Below are positions 52,914 to 63,482 of a stretch of 64,000 bases of DNA, in pieces (the first letter of the stretch is position 1; the number at the start of each line of letters is the position of its first letter). A program made the position numbers and the translations under genes. Below the pieces are notes generated by a model, which did no database searches, was not told the origin of the DNA, and saw only the letters and a program-made list of their open reading frames with translations. Origin of the DNA: Sphingomonas sp. KR3-1 (GTDB lineage: Bacteria; Pseudomonadota; Alphaproteobacteria; Sphingomonadales; Sphingomonadaceae); the NCBI RefSeq assembly GCF_040049295.1, contig NZ_JBDZDQ010000002.1, forward strand, positions 186,001 through 250,000. Direction: 5' to 3'.

Positions 52914-52945
52914 GGGAATTCACCTGAACGAGGAAGGACGCGGGT

Positions 52946-53344
52946 TCAGGCGTGGGAAGGTGGTCCTTGCGAAGGCGGCCGGGCAAAGGCGCGGCGCGGG
53001 AGCGCGGGCGTGGCGGCGGGCGCGAAGCCGAGCGCGAGCAGGAAGGCGATCGCCGCGAGCAGCAGCGCCGGATTGGCGCCGCCGGCTGCAGCATGCGCGA
53101 GCGAGGAGAAGGCGCAGCCGCCGTCCTGCTTGCTGGCCGGAGCCTTGTGGCCGGGGTCCATCGGCACGTCGATGGTCATCGTCGCGGGGCCGTTGCCGTC
53201 GCAGATCGCCATGGTGAGCGTCCGGGCGCCGGTGTCGGCGAGCATGTATCCGGCAGGCACGAGCGACTTCACCGCCAGCGCCGCGGCGATCAGCCACAGC
53301 GCGAGCCAGCGATGCTCCCGGAAGAAGGCGCGCCAGATTGCCAT
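52946..53344 (-). CDS. DUF2946-family membrane protein
   Basis: 132 aa. N-terminal helix LALWLIAAALAVKSLVPAGYML contains the DUF2946 Lys-x-Leu-Pro-x-Gly-Tyr-Met motif. A hydrophilic segment follows with one Cys and His (MAICDGNGPATMTIDVPMDPGHK), then DGGCAFSSLAHAA and a C-terminal helix ALLLAAIAFLLALGFAP. Members of this family accompany TonB receptors and copper-related genes. The Cys/His residues could bind metal, but no role is proven. It is the first gene of the unit, 32 bases before the receptor. Confidence 0.82.
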   Translation of the reverse strand: MAIWRAFFREHRWLALWLIAAALAVKSLVPAGYMLADTGARTLTMAICDGNGPATMTIDVPMDPGHKAPASKQDGGCAFSSLAHAAAGGANPALLLAAIAFLLALGFAPAATPALPRRAFARPPSQGPPSHA

Positions 53345-53402
53345 GGTTGCGGGCTAGCCGAACGGGGCGGGCGGGTCACGTCCGTTGTTGCCCGAAGCGG
53401 AT

Positions 53403-53415
53403 GGGCATTTTGTCC
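53403..53415. promoter_or_regulatory. Palindrome-like GGGCATTTTGTCC, second copy
   Basis: Differs from the reverse complement of the site at 21681-21693 by one base, and the flanks also match (TTGGACAAAATG on the minus strand). It lies in the divergent region between the DUF2946 operon and the asparaginase-like gene. Confidence 0.4.
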
Positions 53416-53480
53416 AACGCCCCAACGGATGCGGAAGACCGGCGCTTTTCCGGGCCTCTATTCAGGCGTAAGGGCCGCGC

Positions 53481-53975
53481 ATGACCGACACCCAGCCCAT
53501 CCTCGTGCTCACCACTGGCGGCACGATCGACAAGCAATATTTCGACTCCTCGAGCCAGTACACGATCGTCGGCACGATGGTGACGCGGCTGCTCGAGATC
53601 GGCCGGGTGCTGCATCCCTTCCAGGTCGAGGAAGTGATGCGCAAGGACAGCCTCGACATGGACGATGCCGATCGTGCGACGATCGCCGCGCGCGCCGCGG
53701 CGTCTCCTGCCAGCCGTATCGTCATCACCCACGGCACCGACACGATGACCGAGACCGCCAGGGCGCTCGGCCACATCGCCGGCAAGACGATCGTATTGGT
53801 CGGCGCGCTCGCCCCGGCGCGCTTTGCCGAGAGCGATGCGACCTTCAACCTCGGCATGGCCTTCGCCACCGTCCAGGTCGCGCAGCCGGGCGTCTACATC
53901 ACGATGAACGGCACCGTGTTCGAAGCGGGCAAGGTGGTGAAGGACCGCGCGGCCGGCAGGTTCGTGGAGATCTGA
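53481..53975 (+). CDS. Half-length asparaginase-family protein
   Basis: 164 aa; type I/II asparaginases are about 320-340 aa. Present are ILVLTTGGTIDKQYF (first catalytic Thr) and VITHGTDTMTETARAL (second Thr with Asp), then GKTIVLVGALAPARFAESDATFNLGMAF. So both catalytic motifs of the N-terminal domain are there, but the whole C-terminal domain is absent. The reading frame ends with a normal stop followed by hairpins and shows no sign of a frameshift. Single-domain asparaginase-like proteins exist in many bacteria; activity is uncertain. Confidence 0.8.
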   Translation: MTDTQPILVLTTGGTIDKQYFDSSSQYTIVGTMVTRLLEIGRVLHPFQVEEVMRKDSLDMDDADRATIAARAAASPASRIVITHGTDTMTETARALGHIAGKTIVLVGALAPARFAESDATFNLGMAFATVQVAQPGVYITMNGTVFEAGKVVKDRAAGRFVEI

Positions 53976-53982
53976 TCTTCAA

Positions 53983-54056
53983 GGAGGCGGACCGCTGTTG
54001 CAGCGCTCGTTTCCGAGCAACGGCCCGCCTCCGTCTCCCCGCCGTTGCCGGCGGGG
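53983..54056. terminator. Two hairpins between convergent genes
   Basis: GGAGGCGG at 53983-53990 pairs with CCGCCTCC at 54025-54032. CCCCGCCG-TTGC-CGGCGGGG at 54037-54056 is a perfect stem. They separate the asparaginase-like gene from hutU. Confidence 0.55.
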
Positions 54057-54065
54057 AAAGCCGGG

Positions 54066-55717
<1,652 letters not shown>

Positions 55718-55721
<4 letters not shown>

Positions 55722-56515
55722 TCCGGGGCTCCGGCGAAATTCAGGCAGGCGGTGAGGACGTTGGTGAGCGCGGTGCGCATCGGGGCGGCGCGGGATTCGT
55801 CGTAGGAGGTGGGCCAATGCACCTCGTCGAAGACGGCGGGCTCGTCGATATAGCCGCGGCAGGCGAGCTCCATCTGGATCGCGTGCATGCCCTGCTCGGG
55901 CCGACCATAGTGGCGGGTGGTCCAGCCGCCGCGGAAGCGTCCGTCGGTGACCTGGCTCCAGGGCGTGGCGGCGCAGGCGGCCTCGACCGCGGCGGCGAGG
56001 GCCCGCGCGCAGGTGCTACCGCCACTGGTGCCGATGTTGAACTGGGGCAGTTCGCCGTCGAACAGCCGAGGGACGTGGCTGCGGATCGAATGGGCGTCGT
56101 AGAGGACGATCCTGGGGTGGATCGCGCGGAGACGGGCGATCTCGGTTTCGATCGCCCCGTGGTAGGGATCGAACCAGTTCGCGCGGCGGCGGACGATCTC
56201 GTCCGCATCCGGGTTCTGCAGCGCTTCGCCGTCGAAGGTCGTGGTCGGGCAGAGCTCGGTGGTCGCCTGGCCGGGATAGAGCGACGCGCCAGAAGGATCG
56301 CGGTTCACGTCGATCACGCTACGCGAGATGCGAGTACGGATCGTCGTCGCGCCGAGGTCACGGGCGAAGGCGTAGAGCCGGTCGATCCACCAATCGGCGT
56401 CCTTGGTCGCGAGCCAGGGCGAAGCAAAGCCCTCGACACCCGCCAGGTCGGTGCCGGTGTGCGGGAAGGCGACGATCAGCGGCGCCACGCCCCGGTGGAT
56501 CTCCAGCCAGTTCAT
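55718..56515 (-). CDS. hutG: N-formylglutamate deformylase
   Basis: 265 aa. Markers: [100 protein letters not shown] and [21 protein letters not shown]. It hydrolyses N-formyl-glutamate to glutamate and formate. With hutF at 59277 it shows the two-step (deiminase plus deformylase) end of histidine degradation. Overlaps hutU and hutH by four bases each. Confidence 0.95.
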
Positions 56516-58041
56516 GCGACCCCCGGCAGCGCGATGCCCGCCGCCTCCGCCACCGCGCCGGCGCGCACGATTGCCGTGGCGGCTTCGATATCGGGGTGGA
56601 AATGCCGGTCATGGTCGAGCGTCGGCACCTCCCGGCGCAGGCGGGCGCGGACGCGTTCGAGGGCGTCGGAGGAAGTGAGGCCGGTGTGGAAATCGCAACC
56701 CTGCGCGGCGGCGAGCAGCTCGATGCCGATCACGCCGGCGCAGTTCGCCGCCATGTCGAGCAGGCGCCGTGCGCCGTGCGCGGCCATCGAGACATGGTCT
56801 TCCTGGTTCGCAGAGGTCGGGATCGAATCGACGCTGGCGGGCGTGGCGCGCTGCTTGTTCTCGGAGACGAGCGCGGCGGCGGTGACCTGGGGGATCATGA
56901 AGCCCGAGTTGAGGCCCGGCTGGGGCGTGAGGAAGGCGGGCAGGTTGGAAAGCGCGGGGTCGACCAGCATCGCGACGCGGCGCTCGGCGATCGAGCCGAT
57001 CTCGCAGAGGGCGAGGGCGATCATGTCCGCCGCGAAGGCGACCGGCTCGGCGTGGAAATTTCCGCCGGACAGTGCTTCGTCGGTCTCGGGGAAGATCAGC
57101 GGGTTGTCGCTTACGCCATTGGCCTCGGTCTCCAGCGTCGTCGCGGCCTGGCGCAGCAAGTCGAGCACCGCGCCCATCACCTGGGGCTGGCAGCGCAGGC
57201 AATAGGGGTCCTGGACGCGCGGATCGTCGTCGCGGTGCGAGGCGCGGATCGCCGAGCCCTGCATGAGCGTGCGCAGCGTCTCGCCGACTGCGATCTGGCC
57301 GGGGTGGCGGCGCAGCTGGTGGATGCGCGGGTCGAAGGGCGCATCGGTGCCCTTGGCCGCCTCGGTCGAGAGCGCGCCGGTGACCAGCGCGGCCTGGAAC
57401 AAAGTCTCGGCCTCGAACAGCCCGGCGAGCGCGTTGGCGGTGGAGAATTGGGTGCCGTTGAGGAGAGCGAGGCCTTCCTTGGGGCCGAGCGTCACCGGGG
57501 CGAGCCCCGCCTCGGCTAGCGCCTGCTCGGCGGGCAGCACGCGGCCTTCCATTTCGATCGAGCCGACGCCGATCATCGTCGCGGCCATGTGCGCGAGCGG
57601 GGCGAGATCGCCGCTCGCGCCGACCGAACCCTGGCTCGGCACCACCGGGGTGAGGCCCTTTGCCATCATCGCCTCGAGCAGTTCGACGGTCGCCGGCTGC
57701 ACGCCTGAGGCGCCCTGCGCCAGGCTTGCCAGCTTGAGCGCCACCATCAGCCGGACGACGGGGGCGGGCGAGGGCACGCCGATGCCGGCGGCGTGGCTGA
57801 GGACGATGTTGCGCTGGAGCGTTGCCAGGTCCTCGGCCTCGATCTTTACCGAGGCGAGCTTCCCGAAGCCGGTGTTGATCCCATAGACCGGCGCGCCATG
57901 CGCGAGGATGCGCGCGACGGCGGCGGCGCTCTCGGCGATGCGCGGGGCGGCGGCGGGATCGAGCCGGGGCACCGCGCCGCGCCAGATCGCGCGCCACTCG
58001 GCCAGCGGCACGGCGCCGGGGATCAGCAGGATGTCGGTCAT
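56512..58041 (-). CDS. hutH: Histidine ammonia-lyase
   Basis: 509 aa. The MIO prosthetic-group triad Ala142-Ser143-Gly144 lies in [28 protein letters not shown] carries the catalytic Tyr, and the C-terminal region includes [13 protein letters not shown]. It deaminates histidine to urocanate, the first step. The start overlaps the hutI stop. Confidence 0.97.
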   Translation of the reverse strand: MTDILLIPGAVPLAEWRAIWRGAVPRLDPAAAPRIAESAAAVARILAHGAPVYGINTGFGKLASVKIEAEDLATLQRNIVLSHAAGIGVPSPAPVVRLMVALKLASLAQGASGVQPATVELLEAMMAKGLTPVVPSQGSVGASGDLAPLAHMAATMIGVGSIEMEGRVLPAEQALAEAGLAPVTLGPKEGLALLNGTQFSTANALAGLFEAETLFQAALVTGALSTEAAKGTDAPFDPRIHQLRRHPGQIAVGETLRTLMQGSAIRASHRDDDPRVQDPYCLRCQPQVMGAVLDLLRQAATTLETEANGVSDNPLIFPETDEALSGGNFHAEPVAFAADMIALALCEIGSIAERRVAMLVDPALSNLPAFLTPQPGLNSGFMIPQVTAAALVSENKQRATPASVDSIPTSANQEDHVSMAAHGARRLLDMAANCAGVIGIELLAAAQGCDFHTGLTSSDALERVRARLRREVPTLDHDRHFHPDIEAATAIVRAGAVAEAAGIALPGVA

Positions 58042-59219
58042 TGGCCCTTCCAGATGCGGGTGTGGAGCGGGTTCAGCCCCATGCGGTAGACAAGCTCGGC
58101 CGGCCGCTCGACGTTCCAGATCGCGAGGTCGCAGCTCTTGCCGGGTTCGATCGTGCCGATTTCATGCTGGAGCCCCAGCGCCCGCGCCGCCTCGCGCGTC
58201 ACGCCGGCCAGGCATTCCTCGACGGTGAGGCGGAACAGCGTCGCGCCCATGTTCATCACGAGCAGCAGGCTGGTGAGCGGCGAGGTGCCGGGGTTGCAAT
58301 CGGTCGCGAGCGCGATCGGGACGCCGGCATCGCGGAGCGCCTGGATTGGCGGGAGTTTGGTCTCGCGGACGAAGTAATAGGCGCCGGGGAGGAGCGTGGC
58401 GACGGTGCCGGCCGCCGCCATCGCGGCGATGCCCGCGTCGTCGAGATATTCGAGATGATCGGCAGAGAGCGCGCCGTGGGATGCGGCCAGCGCCGCGCCG
58501 TGCTGGTTCGAGAGCTGCTCCGCGTGGAGCTTCACGCGCAGGCCCTGCGCCTTTGCGGCCTCGAAGACCCGCGCGGTTTCCTCCGCCGTGAACCCGATCC
58601 CTTCGCAGAACGCGTCCACTGCGTCGGCAAGGTCGCCGAGCGCCGGGATCATCGTCTCGCAGACGAGGTCGACATAGCCAGCGCGGTTGTCGGCATATTC
58701 GGGCGGCAGGGCGTGCGCGCCGAGGAAGGTCGTGGCGATCCGCACCGGGCGCGCCTGGCCCAGCGCTCTGGCCGCGCGGAGCATCTTCAACTCGTCGTCC
58801 AGCGACAGGCCATAGCCGGACTTCACTTCGACCGTGGTCGCGCCCTCGGCGATCAGCGCATCGAGGCGGGGGAGCGCGCTCGCCACCAGCTCGGCCTCGC
58901 TGGCGGCGCGGGTGGCGCGCATCGTCGAGACGATCCCGCCGCCGGCGCGGGCTATCTCCTCATAGCTCGCGCCCTGGAGGCGGAGCTCGAACTCCTGCGC
59001 ACGGTCGCCGCCATGGACCAGATGCGTGTGGCAATCGATCAGCCCGGGAGTGATCCAGCGGCCTTCGCAATCGATCGTCTCGGAGCCGGTTGGGGCTTCG
59101 CTGGCGGGGCCGACCCAGGCGATCCGCCCGTCCTTCACCGCCACCGCACCGCGCTCGACGATGCCGAGGCCTGGCCCCGCCATCGTGGCGATCCGCGCGT
59201 TAATCCAGAGTCGATCCAT
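58038..59219 (-). CDS. hutI: Imidazolonepropionase
   Basis: 393 aa amidohydrolase from ATG 59219, with GGGGAG upstream. Metal-binding [19 protein letters not shown], then [43 protein letters not shown] (His) and [14 protein letters not shown] (Asp). It opens the imidazolone ring to N-formimino-glutamate. First gene of hutIHGU; the palindrome at 59246-59261 lies 27 bases upstream. Confidence 0.96.
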   Translation of the reverse strand: MDRLWINARIATMAGPGLGIVERGAVAVKDGRIAWVGPASEAPTGSETIDCEGRWITPGLIDCHTHLVHGGDRAQEFELRLQGASYEEIARAGGGIVSTMRATRAASEAELVASALPRLDALIAEGATTVEVKSGYGLSLDDELKMLRAARALGQARPVRIATTFLGAHALPPEYADNRAGYVDLVCETMIPALGDLADAVDAFCEGIGFTAEETARVFEAAKAQGLRVKLHAEQLSNQHGAALAASHGALSADHLEYLDDAGIAAMAAAGTVATLLPGAYYFVRETKLPPIQALRDAGVPIALATDCNPGTSPLTSLLLVMNMGATLFRLTVEECLAGVTREAARALGLQHEIGTIEPGKSCDLAIWNVERPAELVYRMGLNPLHTRIWKGQ

Positions 59220-59245
59220 CTCCCCATCCTTGCCCGTGCTTTGTG

Positions 59246-59261
59246 TTATGTCTAGACATAA
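59246..59261. promoter_or_regulatory. Perfect 16-base palindrome, probable HutC operator
   Basis: TTATGTCTAGACATAA lies midway in the 57-base gap between divergent hutI and hutF. Its inner text ATGTCTAGACAT has the ATGT-ACAT arrangement of known HutC sites. HutC, encoded at 60614, would repress both operons from this one site until urocanate accumulates. Confidence 0.75.
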
Positions 59262-59276
59262 TGAAAGGAGGCACTG

Positions 59277-60617
59277 ATGGATCTCTGGTTCGAAAATGCG
59301 CTGCTACCCGCCGGCTGGGCCGAGCGCGTCACCGTGCGCATCGCAGCTGGGCGTATTGTCGAGGTGCTGCCGGGCACCGATTGCACGCCCGGCGCCGAGC
59401 GCCACCGCGTCGCGATCCCCGGCCTCGGCAATGTCCATAGCCATGGCTTCCAGCGCGGCATGGCGGGACTGAGCGAGCGGCGCGGGCGGCCCGATGACGA
59501 TTTCTGGAGCTGGCGCGAGATCATGTACCGGTTCCTCGACCGGCTCACCCCCGAGGACATCGCCGCGATCACCGCGCTCGCCTATGCCGAGATGCTAGAG
59601 ACCGGCTATACTCGCGTCGGCGAATTCCATTATCTTCACAATGACATCGATGGCGGCCGCTATGCCGATCCGGCCGAGACCGCCGGTGCGATCGTCGCCG
59701 CGGCCGAGCAGACGGGCATCGGCCTCACCCTGCTCCCGGTCTTCTACGCGCACAGCGATTTCGGCGGGCGCCTGCCCAAGCCGGGCCAGCGCCGCTTCCT
59801 CTCCGACCTCGACGGCTTTGCCGCACTGGTCGAGGCGAGCCGCGCCAAGCTGCCCGCCGACGCGGTGCTCGGGGTGGCGCCGCACTCGCTGCGCGCGGTT
59901 ACGCCCGAGGAGCTGGCGGCGGTCACTGCGCTGACCGACGGCCCGATCCACATCCATGCCGCCGAGCAGGTCAAGGAAGTCGAGGCCTGCGAGCAGTGGA
60001 GCGGTGCGCGGCCAGTCGAATGGCTGCTCCATAATGCCGAAGTCGATGCCCGCTGGACGCTGATCCACGCCACGCATCTGACCGATGCGGAAACCGACCG
60101 GCTGGCAGGCTCGGGCGCGGTCGCTGGCCTGTGCCCGGTCACCGAGGCCAATCTCGGCGACGGCATCTTCCCGGCCGAGCGCTACCTCGCGGCGGGCGGC
60201 TGGATCGCCACCGGCACCGACTCCAACATCCAGATCGACGCCGCCGCCGAGCTGCGCGCGCTCGAATATTCGCAGCGCCTGTCGCAGCGCCGCCGCGCGA
60301 TCCTGGCGCCCGAGGGCGCTTCGGTGGGCGAAACGCTGTTCGACGCCGCGCTGGCCGGGGCAGGGCAGGCGCTCGGCGTCGAAACCGGGTTTGCGCCCGG
60401 CGCTCCGGCCGATATCGTGAGCCTGAACATGGACCATCCGAGCTTCGCCGGCGCGATCGCCGACACCCTTCTCGATCGCTGGATCTTCGCCGGCCGCGCC
60501 GGCACGATCGACTGCGTCTGGCGCGCGGGCACGCTGCGAGTCGTTCGCGGCGAACATGTCGCACGCTCGGTTATTGCTAATCATTATCACAAAATCCTGG
60601 GGCGCCTGCTCGGGTGA
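59277..60617 (+). CDS. hutF: Formimidoylglutamate deiminase
   Basis: 446 aa, ATG 59277 preceded by AAAGGAGG. Amidohydrolase with metal site [81 protein letters not shown] and [11 protein letters not shown] (Asp). It deiminates N-formimino-glutamate to N-formyl-glutamate, the substrate of HutG. The stop overlaps hutC (GTGA). Confidence 0.95.
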   Translation: MDLWFENALLPAGWAERVTVRIAAGRIVEVLPGTDCTPGAERHRVAIPGLGNVHSHGFQRGMAGLSERRGRPDDDFWSWREIMYRFLDRLTPEDIAAITALAYAEMLETGYTRVGEFHYLHNDIDGGRYADPAETAGAIVAAAEQTGIGLTLLPVFYAHSDFGGRLPKPGQRRFLSDLDGFAALVEASRAKLPADAVLGVAPHSLRAVTPEELAAVTALTDGPIHIHAAEQVKEVEACEQWSGARPVEWLLHNAEVDARWTLIHATHLTDAETDRLAGSGAVAGLCPVTEANLGDGIFPAERYLAAGGWIATGTDSNIQIDAAAELRALEYSQRLSQRRRAILAPEGASVGETLFDAALAGAGQALGVETGFAPGAPADIVSLNMDHPSFAGAIADTLLDRWIFAGRAGTIDCVWRAGTLRVVRGEHVARSVIANHYHKILGRLLG

Positions 60618-61306
60618 CGCTGCAGGAACGCATCCGCTCGGACATCGAGGAGCGCATCCGTTCGGGCGAACTGCGCCCGGGCGACCGCATTCCGTTCGAA
60701 CATGAGCTGGTCGCGCACTATGGCTGCGCACGCGCGACGGTGAGCAAGGCGCTGGAGCGGCTGGCGCATGCGGGGCTGATCGAGCGGCGGCGCAAGGCCG
60801 GCTCGTTCGTCGCGCACCCGCAGGTCCATGCCGCGGTGCTTGAAGTGCCCGACCTCGCCCAGCTGATCGCGGCGCGGGGCGAGGCCTATGGCTGGGAGCT
60901 CGACACCTGCCGCGTGGTCAATCGCGACGCCGATGCCGAAATCTCGGGGATCGCGCTCCCCGCGCTGCTGATCGAGGGCGTGCATTTCGCCGGCGGCCAG
61001 CCCTTCGCCGCCGAGCGCCGGCTGATCGCGCTCGATACCGTGCCGGTGCCGCGCGCCGACACATTCGAGACCGAGGCGCCGGGCTCGTGGCTGCTCCACC
61101 ACGTCCCCTGGACCGACGCGCGCCACCGCATCCGCGCAGTCGCCGCCGGCCGCGCGCTGGTGGCGCGGCTCAAGCTGGATCCGCATACCGCCTGTCTGCA
61201 GGTCGAGCGCTGGACCTGGCGCACGGGGAGGGCGGTGACCTTCGTGCGGCAGACCTTCCCGGGCGATCGCTACGATCTCGTCGCCGAGTTCACGCCGCGA
61301 GGATGA
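60614..61306 (+). CDS. hutC: Histidine utilisation repressor, GntR/HutC family
   Basis: 230 aa, GTG start overlapping the hutF stop. The winged helix is LQERIRSDIEERIRSGELRPGDRIPFEHELVAHYGCARATVSKALERLAHAGLIERRRKAGSFV. The C-terminal UTRA ligand domain includes QPFAAERRLIALDTVP and TWRTGRAVTFVRQTFPGDRYDLVAEF. Urocanate is the inducer in known HutC systems. The palindrome between hutI and hutF is the likely operator, so hutC is autoregulated through hutF. Confidence 0.93.
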   Translation: MTLQERIRSDIEERIRSGELRPGDRIPFEHELVAHYGCARATVSKALERLAHAGLIERRRKAGSFVAHPQVHAAVLEVPDLAQLIAARGEAYGWELDTCRVVNRDADAEISGIALPALLIEGVHFAGGQPFAAERRLIALDTVPVPRADTFETEAPGSWLLHHVPWTDARHRIRAVAAGRALVARLKLDPHTACLQVERWTWRTGRAVTFVRQTFPGDRYDLVAEFTPRG

Positions 61307-61314
61307 ATAGAGCC

Positions 61315-61423
61315 GTCATCCCCGCGAAAGCGGGGACCCATCTCCTGTACTCCCCTGCATCACTACAGCCGTTGTATTTCCTGGCTTCTCCCGGAGATGG
61401 GCCCCCGCTTTCGCGGGGGTGAC
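61315..61423. repeat. REP-type inverted repeat
   Basis: The left arm from 61315 (GTCATCCCCGCGAAAGCGGG then GACCCATCTCC) pairs with the right arm ending 61423 (GGAGATGGG then CCCCGCTTTCGCGGGGGTGA). Such elements are widespread in sphingomonad intergenic DNA. It lies between hutC and the LysR gene, and may stop or stabilise transcripts. Confidence 0.75.
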
Positions 61424-61489
61424 GAGGGTCGGGGCAATTGCACCGAAGCGGGGCCTTCCTCTTTCCGCAAACCCGGCTACTCTAGCGCC

Positions 61490-62371
61490 ATGAACCTGCG
61501 GCATATCGAGATCTTCCACGCGGTCTACGTCAACGGCTCCGTCAGCGGCGCCGCGCGGGCGCTCAACGTGTCGCAGCCTTCGGTCTCGAAGATGCTGCGC
61601 CACGCCGAGAGCCTGCTCGGCTTCCAGCTCTTCCACCGCACCAACGGCCGGCTGGTGCCCACCGAGGACGCGCACACGCTGTTCACCGAAGTCTCGGAGA
61701 TCCAGGACCGCGTCTACGCGCTGCGCGAGGCCGGGCGGAACCTGAAGCGCGGCGCGGGCGGCATGCTCAAGATCTCGGCGCTGCCCAGCCTGGCGCTCAA
61801 TGCGCTGCCCACCGCGGTCTCGCGCTTCATGCGCGGGCATGATGGCGTGCGCTTCGACCTGCAGACTGTCCACCACGACGACCTGCTCAGGAAGCTCTAC
61901 GAGCGCGAGACCGATGTCGCGATCGCCTATGAGGTGCCGCACGCCGCCCCGATCGGCCATCGCTGGCTGGGCGAGGGCGAACTGGTGGTGCTCTATCGCG
62001 AGGAGGACATGCCCGACGCGCCGCCGCGCATCGAGCTGGAGCGGTTGCGCGGGCGCCCGTTCATCAGCCTCGCCAATTCGGGACCGATCGGCCAGCTGTT
62101 CAGCCAGGAGCTCGCCCGGCTCGAGCTCGACCTCGACGAAGTGATCTCCGCGCGCACCTTCTACATCGCCACCGCGCTGGTTGCCCAAGGCGTCGGCATG
62201 ACGGTGGTCGACAGCTTCACGGCGCAGGCCTCGCTCGTTCCCGGGCTGTCGATGCGGCCGCTGAAGCCGCAGCTCACCTTCGACGTCCATGCGATGTTCC
62301 TGCTCAACCGGCCGCCGACGGCGCTGGCGACCGATTTCCTCAAGACGCTCGCCAAGGTCATCGACGCCTAG
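61490..62371 (+). CDS. LysR-family regulator (probable DgcR-type)
   Basis: 293 aa from ATG 61490. Helix-turn-helix: MNLRHIEIFHAVYVNGSVSGAARALNVSQPSVSKMLRHAESLLG. The effector domain follows (LKISALPSLALNALPTAVSRFM; PFISLANSGPIGQLFSQ; ALVAQGVGMTVVDSFTA). It is 76 bases before dgcN on the same strand. LysR regulators adjoin dgcN-dgcA genes in known D-glutamate pathways, which is why I call it DgcR-like. Not proven. Confidence 0.85.
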   Translation: MNLRHIEIFHAVYVNGSVSGAARALNVSQPSVSKMLRHAESLLGFQLFHRTNGRLVPTEDAHTLFTEVSEIQDRVYALREAGRNLKRGAGGMLKISALPSLALNALPTAVSRFMRGHDGVRFDLQTVHHDDLLRKLYERETDVAIAYEVPHAAPIGHRWLGEGELVVLYREEDMPDAPPRIELERLRGRPFISLANSGPIGQLFSQELARLELDLDEVISARTFYIATALVAQGVGMTVVDSFTAQASLVPGLSMRPLKPQLTFDVHAMFLLNRPPTALATDFLKTLAKVIDA

Positions 62372-62447
62372 CCATAACGGCTGGCTATGCCGAGACGCCT
62401 ACTCGCTATGCGCGGTGCCGGATGCGGGGCGATAGCGTTATTTCACA

Positions 62448-63482
62448 ATGATACCGTCGCCTTATCTCCTTTACCTCGGCCACAGCGCCGATTTCGTGGG
62501 CATCAAGACCTCGCGCGGACTCGCCGAATTCCGGCGGGACGATTGCGTGGGCGAATTCCGTCACGATGACTGCCCGCTCACGCTCGATCTGCCGCGCATG
62601 ACGATCGAACAAGGCGCTGCGGCGGGGGCGAAGACGCTCGTGCTCGGCATCGCCAATTCGGGCGGCACGATGGGCGGCGACCTGGTCAAGGACGCGGTCG
62701 CGGCGCTCAACGCGGGGATGAACATCGCCGCCGGCCTGCACCAGCGGCTGCGCGACGTGCCCGAACTCGCGGCGCTGGCGAAGGAAAAGGGCCTGCAGCT
62801 GTTCGACGTGCGCGATCCGCCGGCGGACCTGCGTGTCGGCAACGGCTATCCGCGCGCCGGGCACCGCCTGCTCACCGTTGGCACCGATTGCTCGGTCGGC
62901 AAGATGTACACCACGATCGCGCTGGCCGAGGCGCTGAAGGCGCGCGGCGAAAAGGCCGATTTCCGTGCCACCGGGCAGACCGGCATCCTGATCGCCGGCG
63001 CCGGCGTGCCGATCGACGCCGTGGTCGCCGATTTCATCTCGGGCGGGATCGAGATGCTCACCCCGCAGCGTACCGACGGCGGCTGGGACCTGATCGAGGG
63101 ACAGGGCTCGCTGTTCCATCCGAGCTTCGCCGGGGTCTCGACAGGCCTGCTCCACGGCGCCCAGCCCGAGGCGATCGTGCTGTGCCATGATCCGAGCCGC
63201 AGCCACATGCGCGGCATTCCCGGGCGCAAGCTGCCGGGGCTGAAGGAGTGCCTGGAGGCGAACCTGCAGGTCGCGCGCCTTACCAGCCCCGATGTCCGCG
63301 CCGTCGGCATCTGCCTCAACACCTCGCGGATGGAGCCGGACCAAGCCCGCGCGCTGTGCCGTGAAATCGAGGCCGAGCTTGGCCTTCCCTGCACCGATCC
63401 GATCGCCTTCGGGGTCGAGGCGATCATCGACGAGTTGCTATGCACCGAACCCTCACGGCCCGCCACGATCGCTTCGCACTGA
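62448..63482 (+). CDS. dgcN: DUF1611-family protein, DgcN-type (D-glutamate N-acetyltransferase)
   Basis: 344 aa. N-terminal LLYLGHSADFVGIKTSRGLAEFR and TLVLGIANSGGTMGGDLVKDAVAAL. The P-loop-like LLTVGTDCSVGKMYTTIALAEALKARG and FRATGQTGILIAGAGVPIDAVVADFISGGIEML are hallmarks of DUF1611, as is LIEGQGSLFHPSF. Proteins of this family paired with a dipeptide-epimerase-like enzyme have been named DgcN. They acetylate D-glutamate before racemisation to the L form. The partner gene overlaps its 3' end by 43 bases. Identification as DgcN rests on this pairing. Confidence 0.82.
   Translation: MIPSPYLLYLGHSADFVGIKTSRGLAEFRRDDCVGEFRHDDCPLTLDLPRMTIEQGAAAGAKTLVLGIANSGGTMGGDLVKDAVAALNAGMNIAAGLHQRLRDVPELAALAKEKGLQLFDVRDPPADLRVGNGYPRAGHRLLTVGTDCSVGKMYTTIALAEALKARGEKADFRATGQTGILIAGAGVPIDAVVADFISGGIEMLTPQRTDGGWDLIEGQGSLFHPSFAGVSTGLLHGAQPEAIVLCHDPSRSHMRGIPGRKLPGLKECLEANLQVARLTSPDVRAVGICLNTSRMEPDQARALCREIEAELGLPCTDPIAFGVEAIIDELLCTEPSRPATIASH

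Noticed and set aside
53481..53975. Asparaginase pseudogene by frameshift
   Set aside because: No continuation of a C-terminal asparaginase domain is seen in other frames downstream; hairpins follow the stop directly.
61315..61423. Insertion sequence or CRISPR repeat
   Set aside because: A single inverted pair of arms with no transposase and no regularly spaced repeats; it fits a REP-type element.
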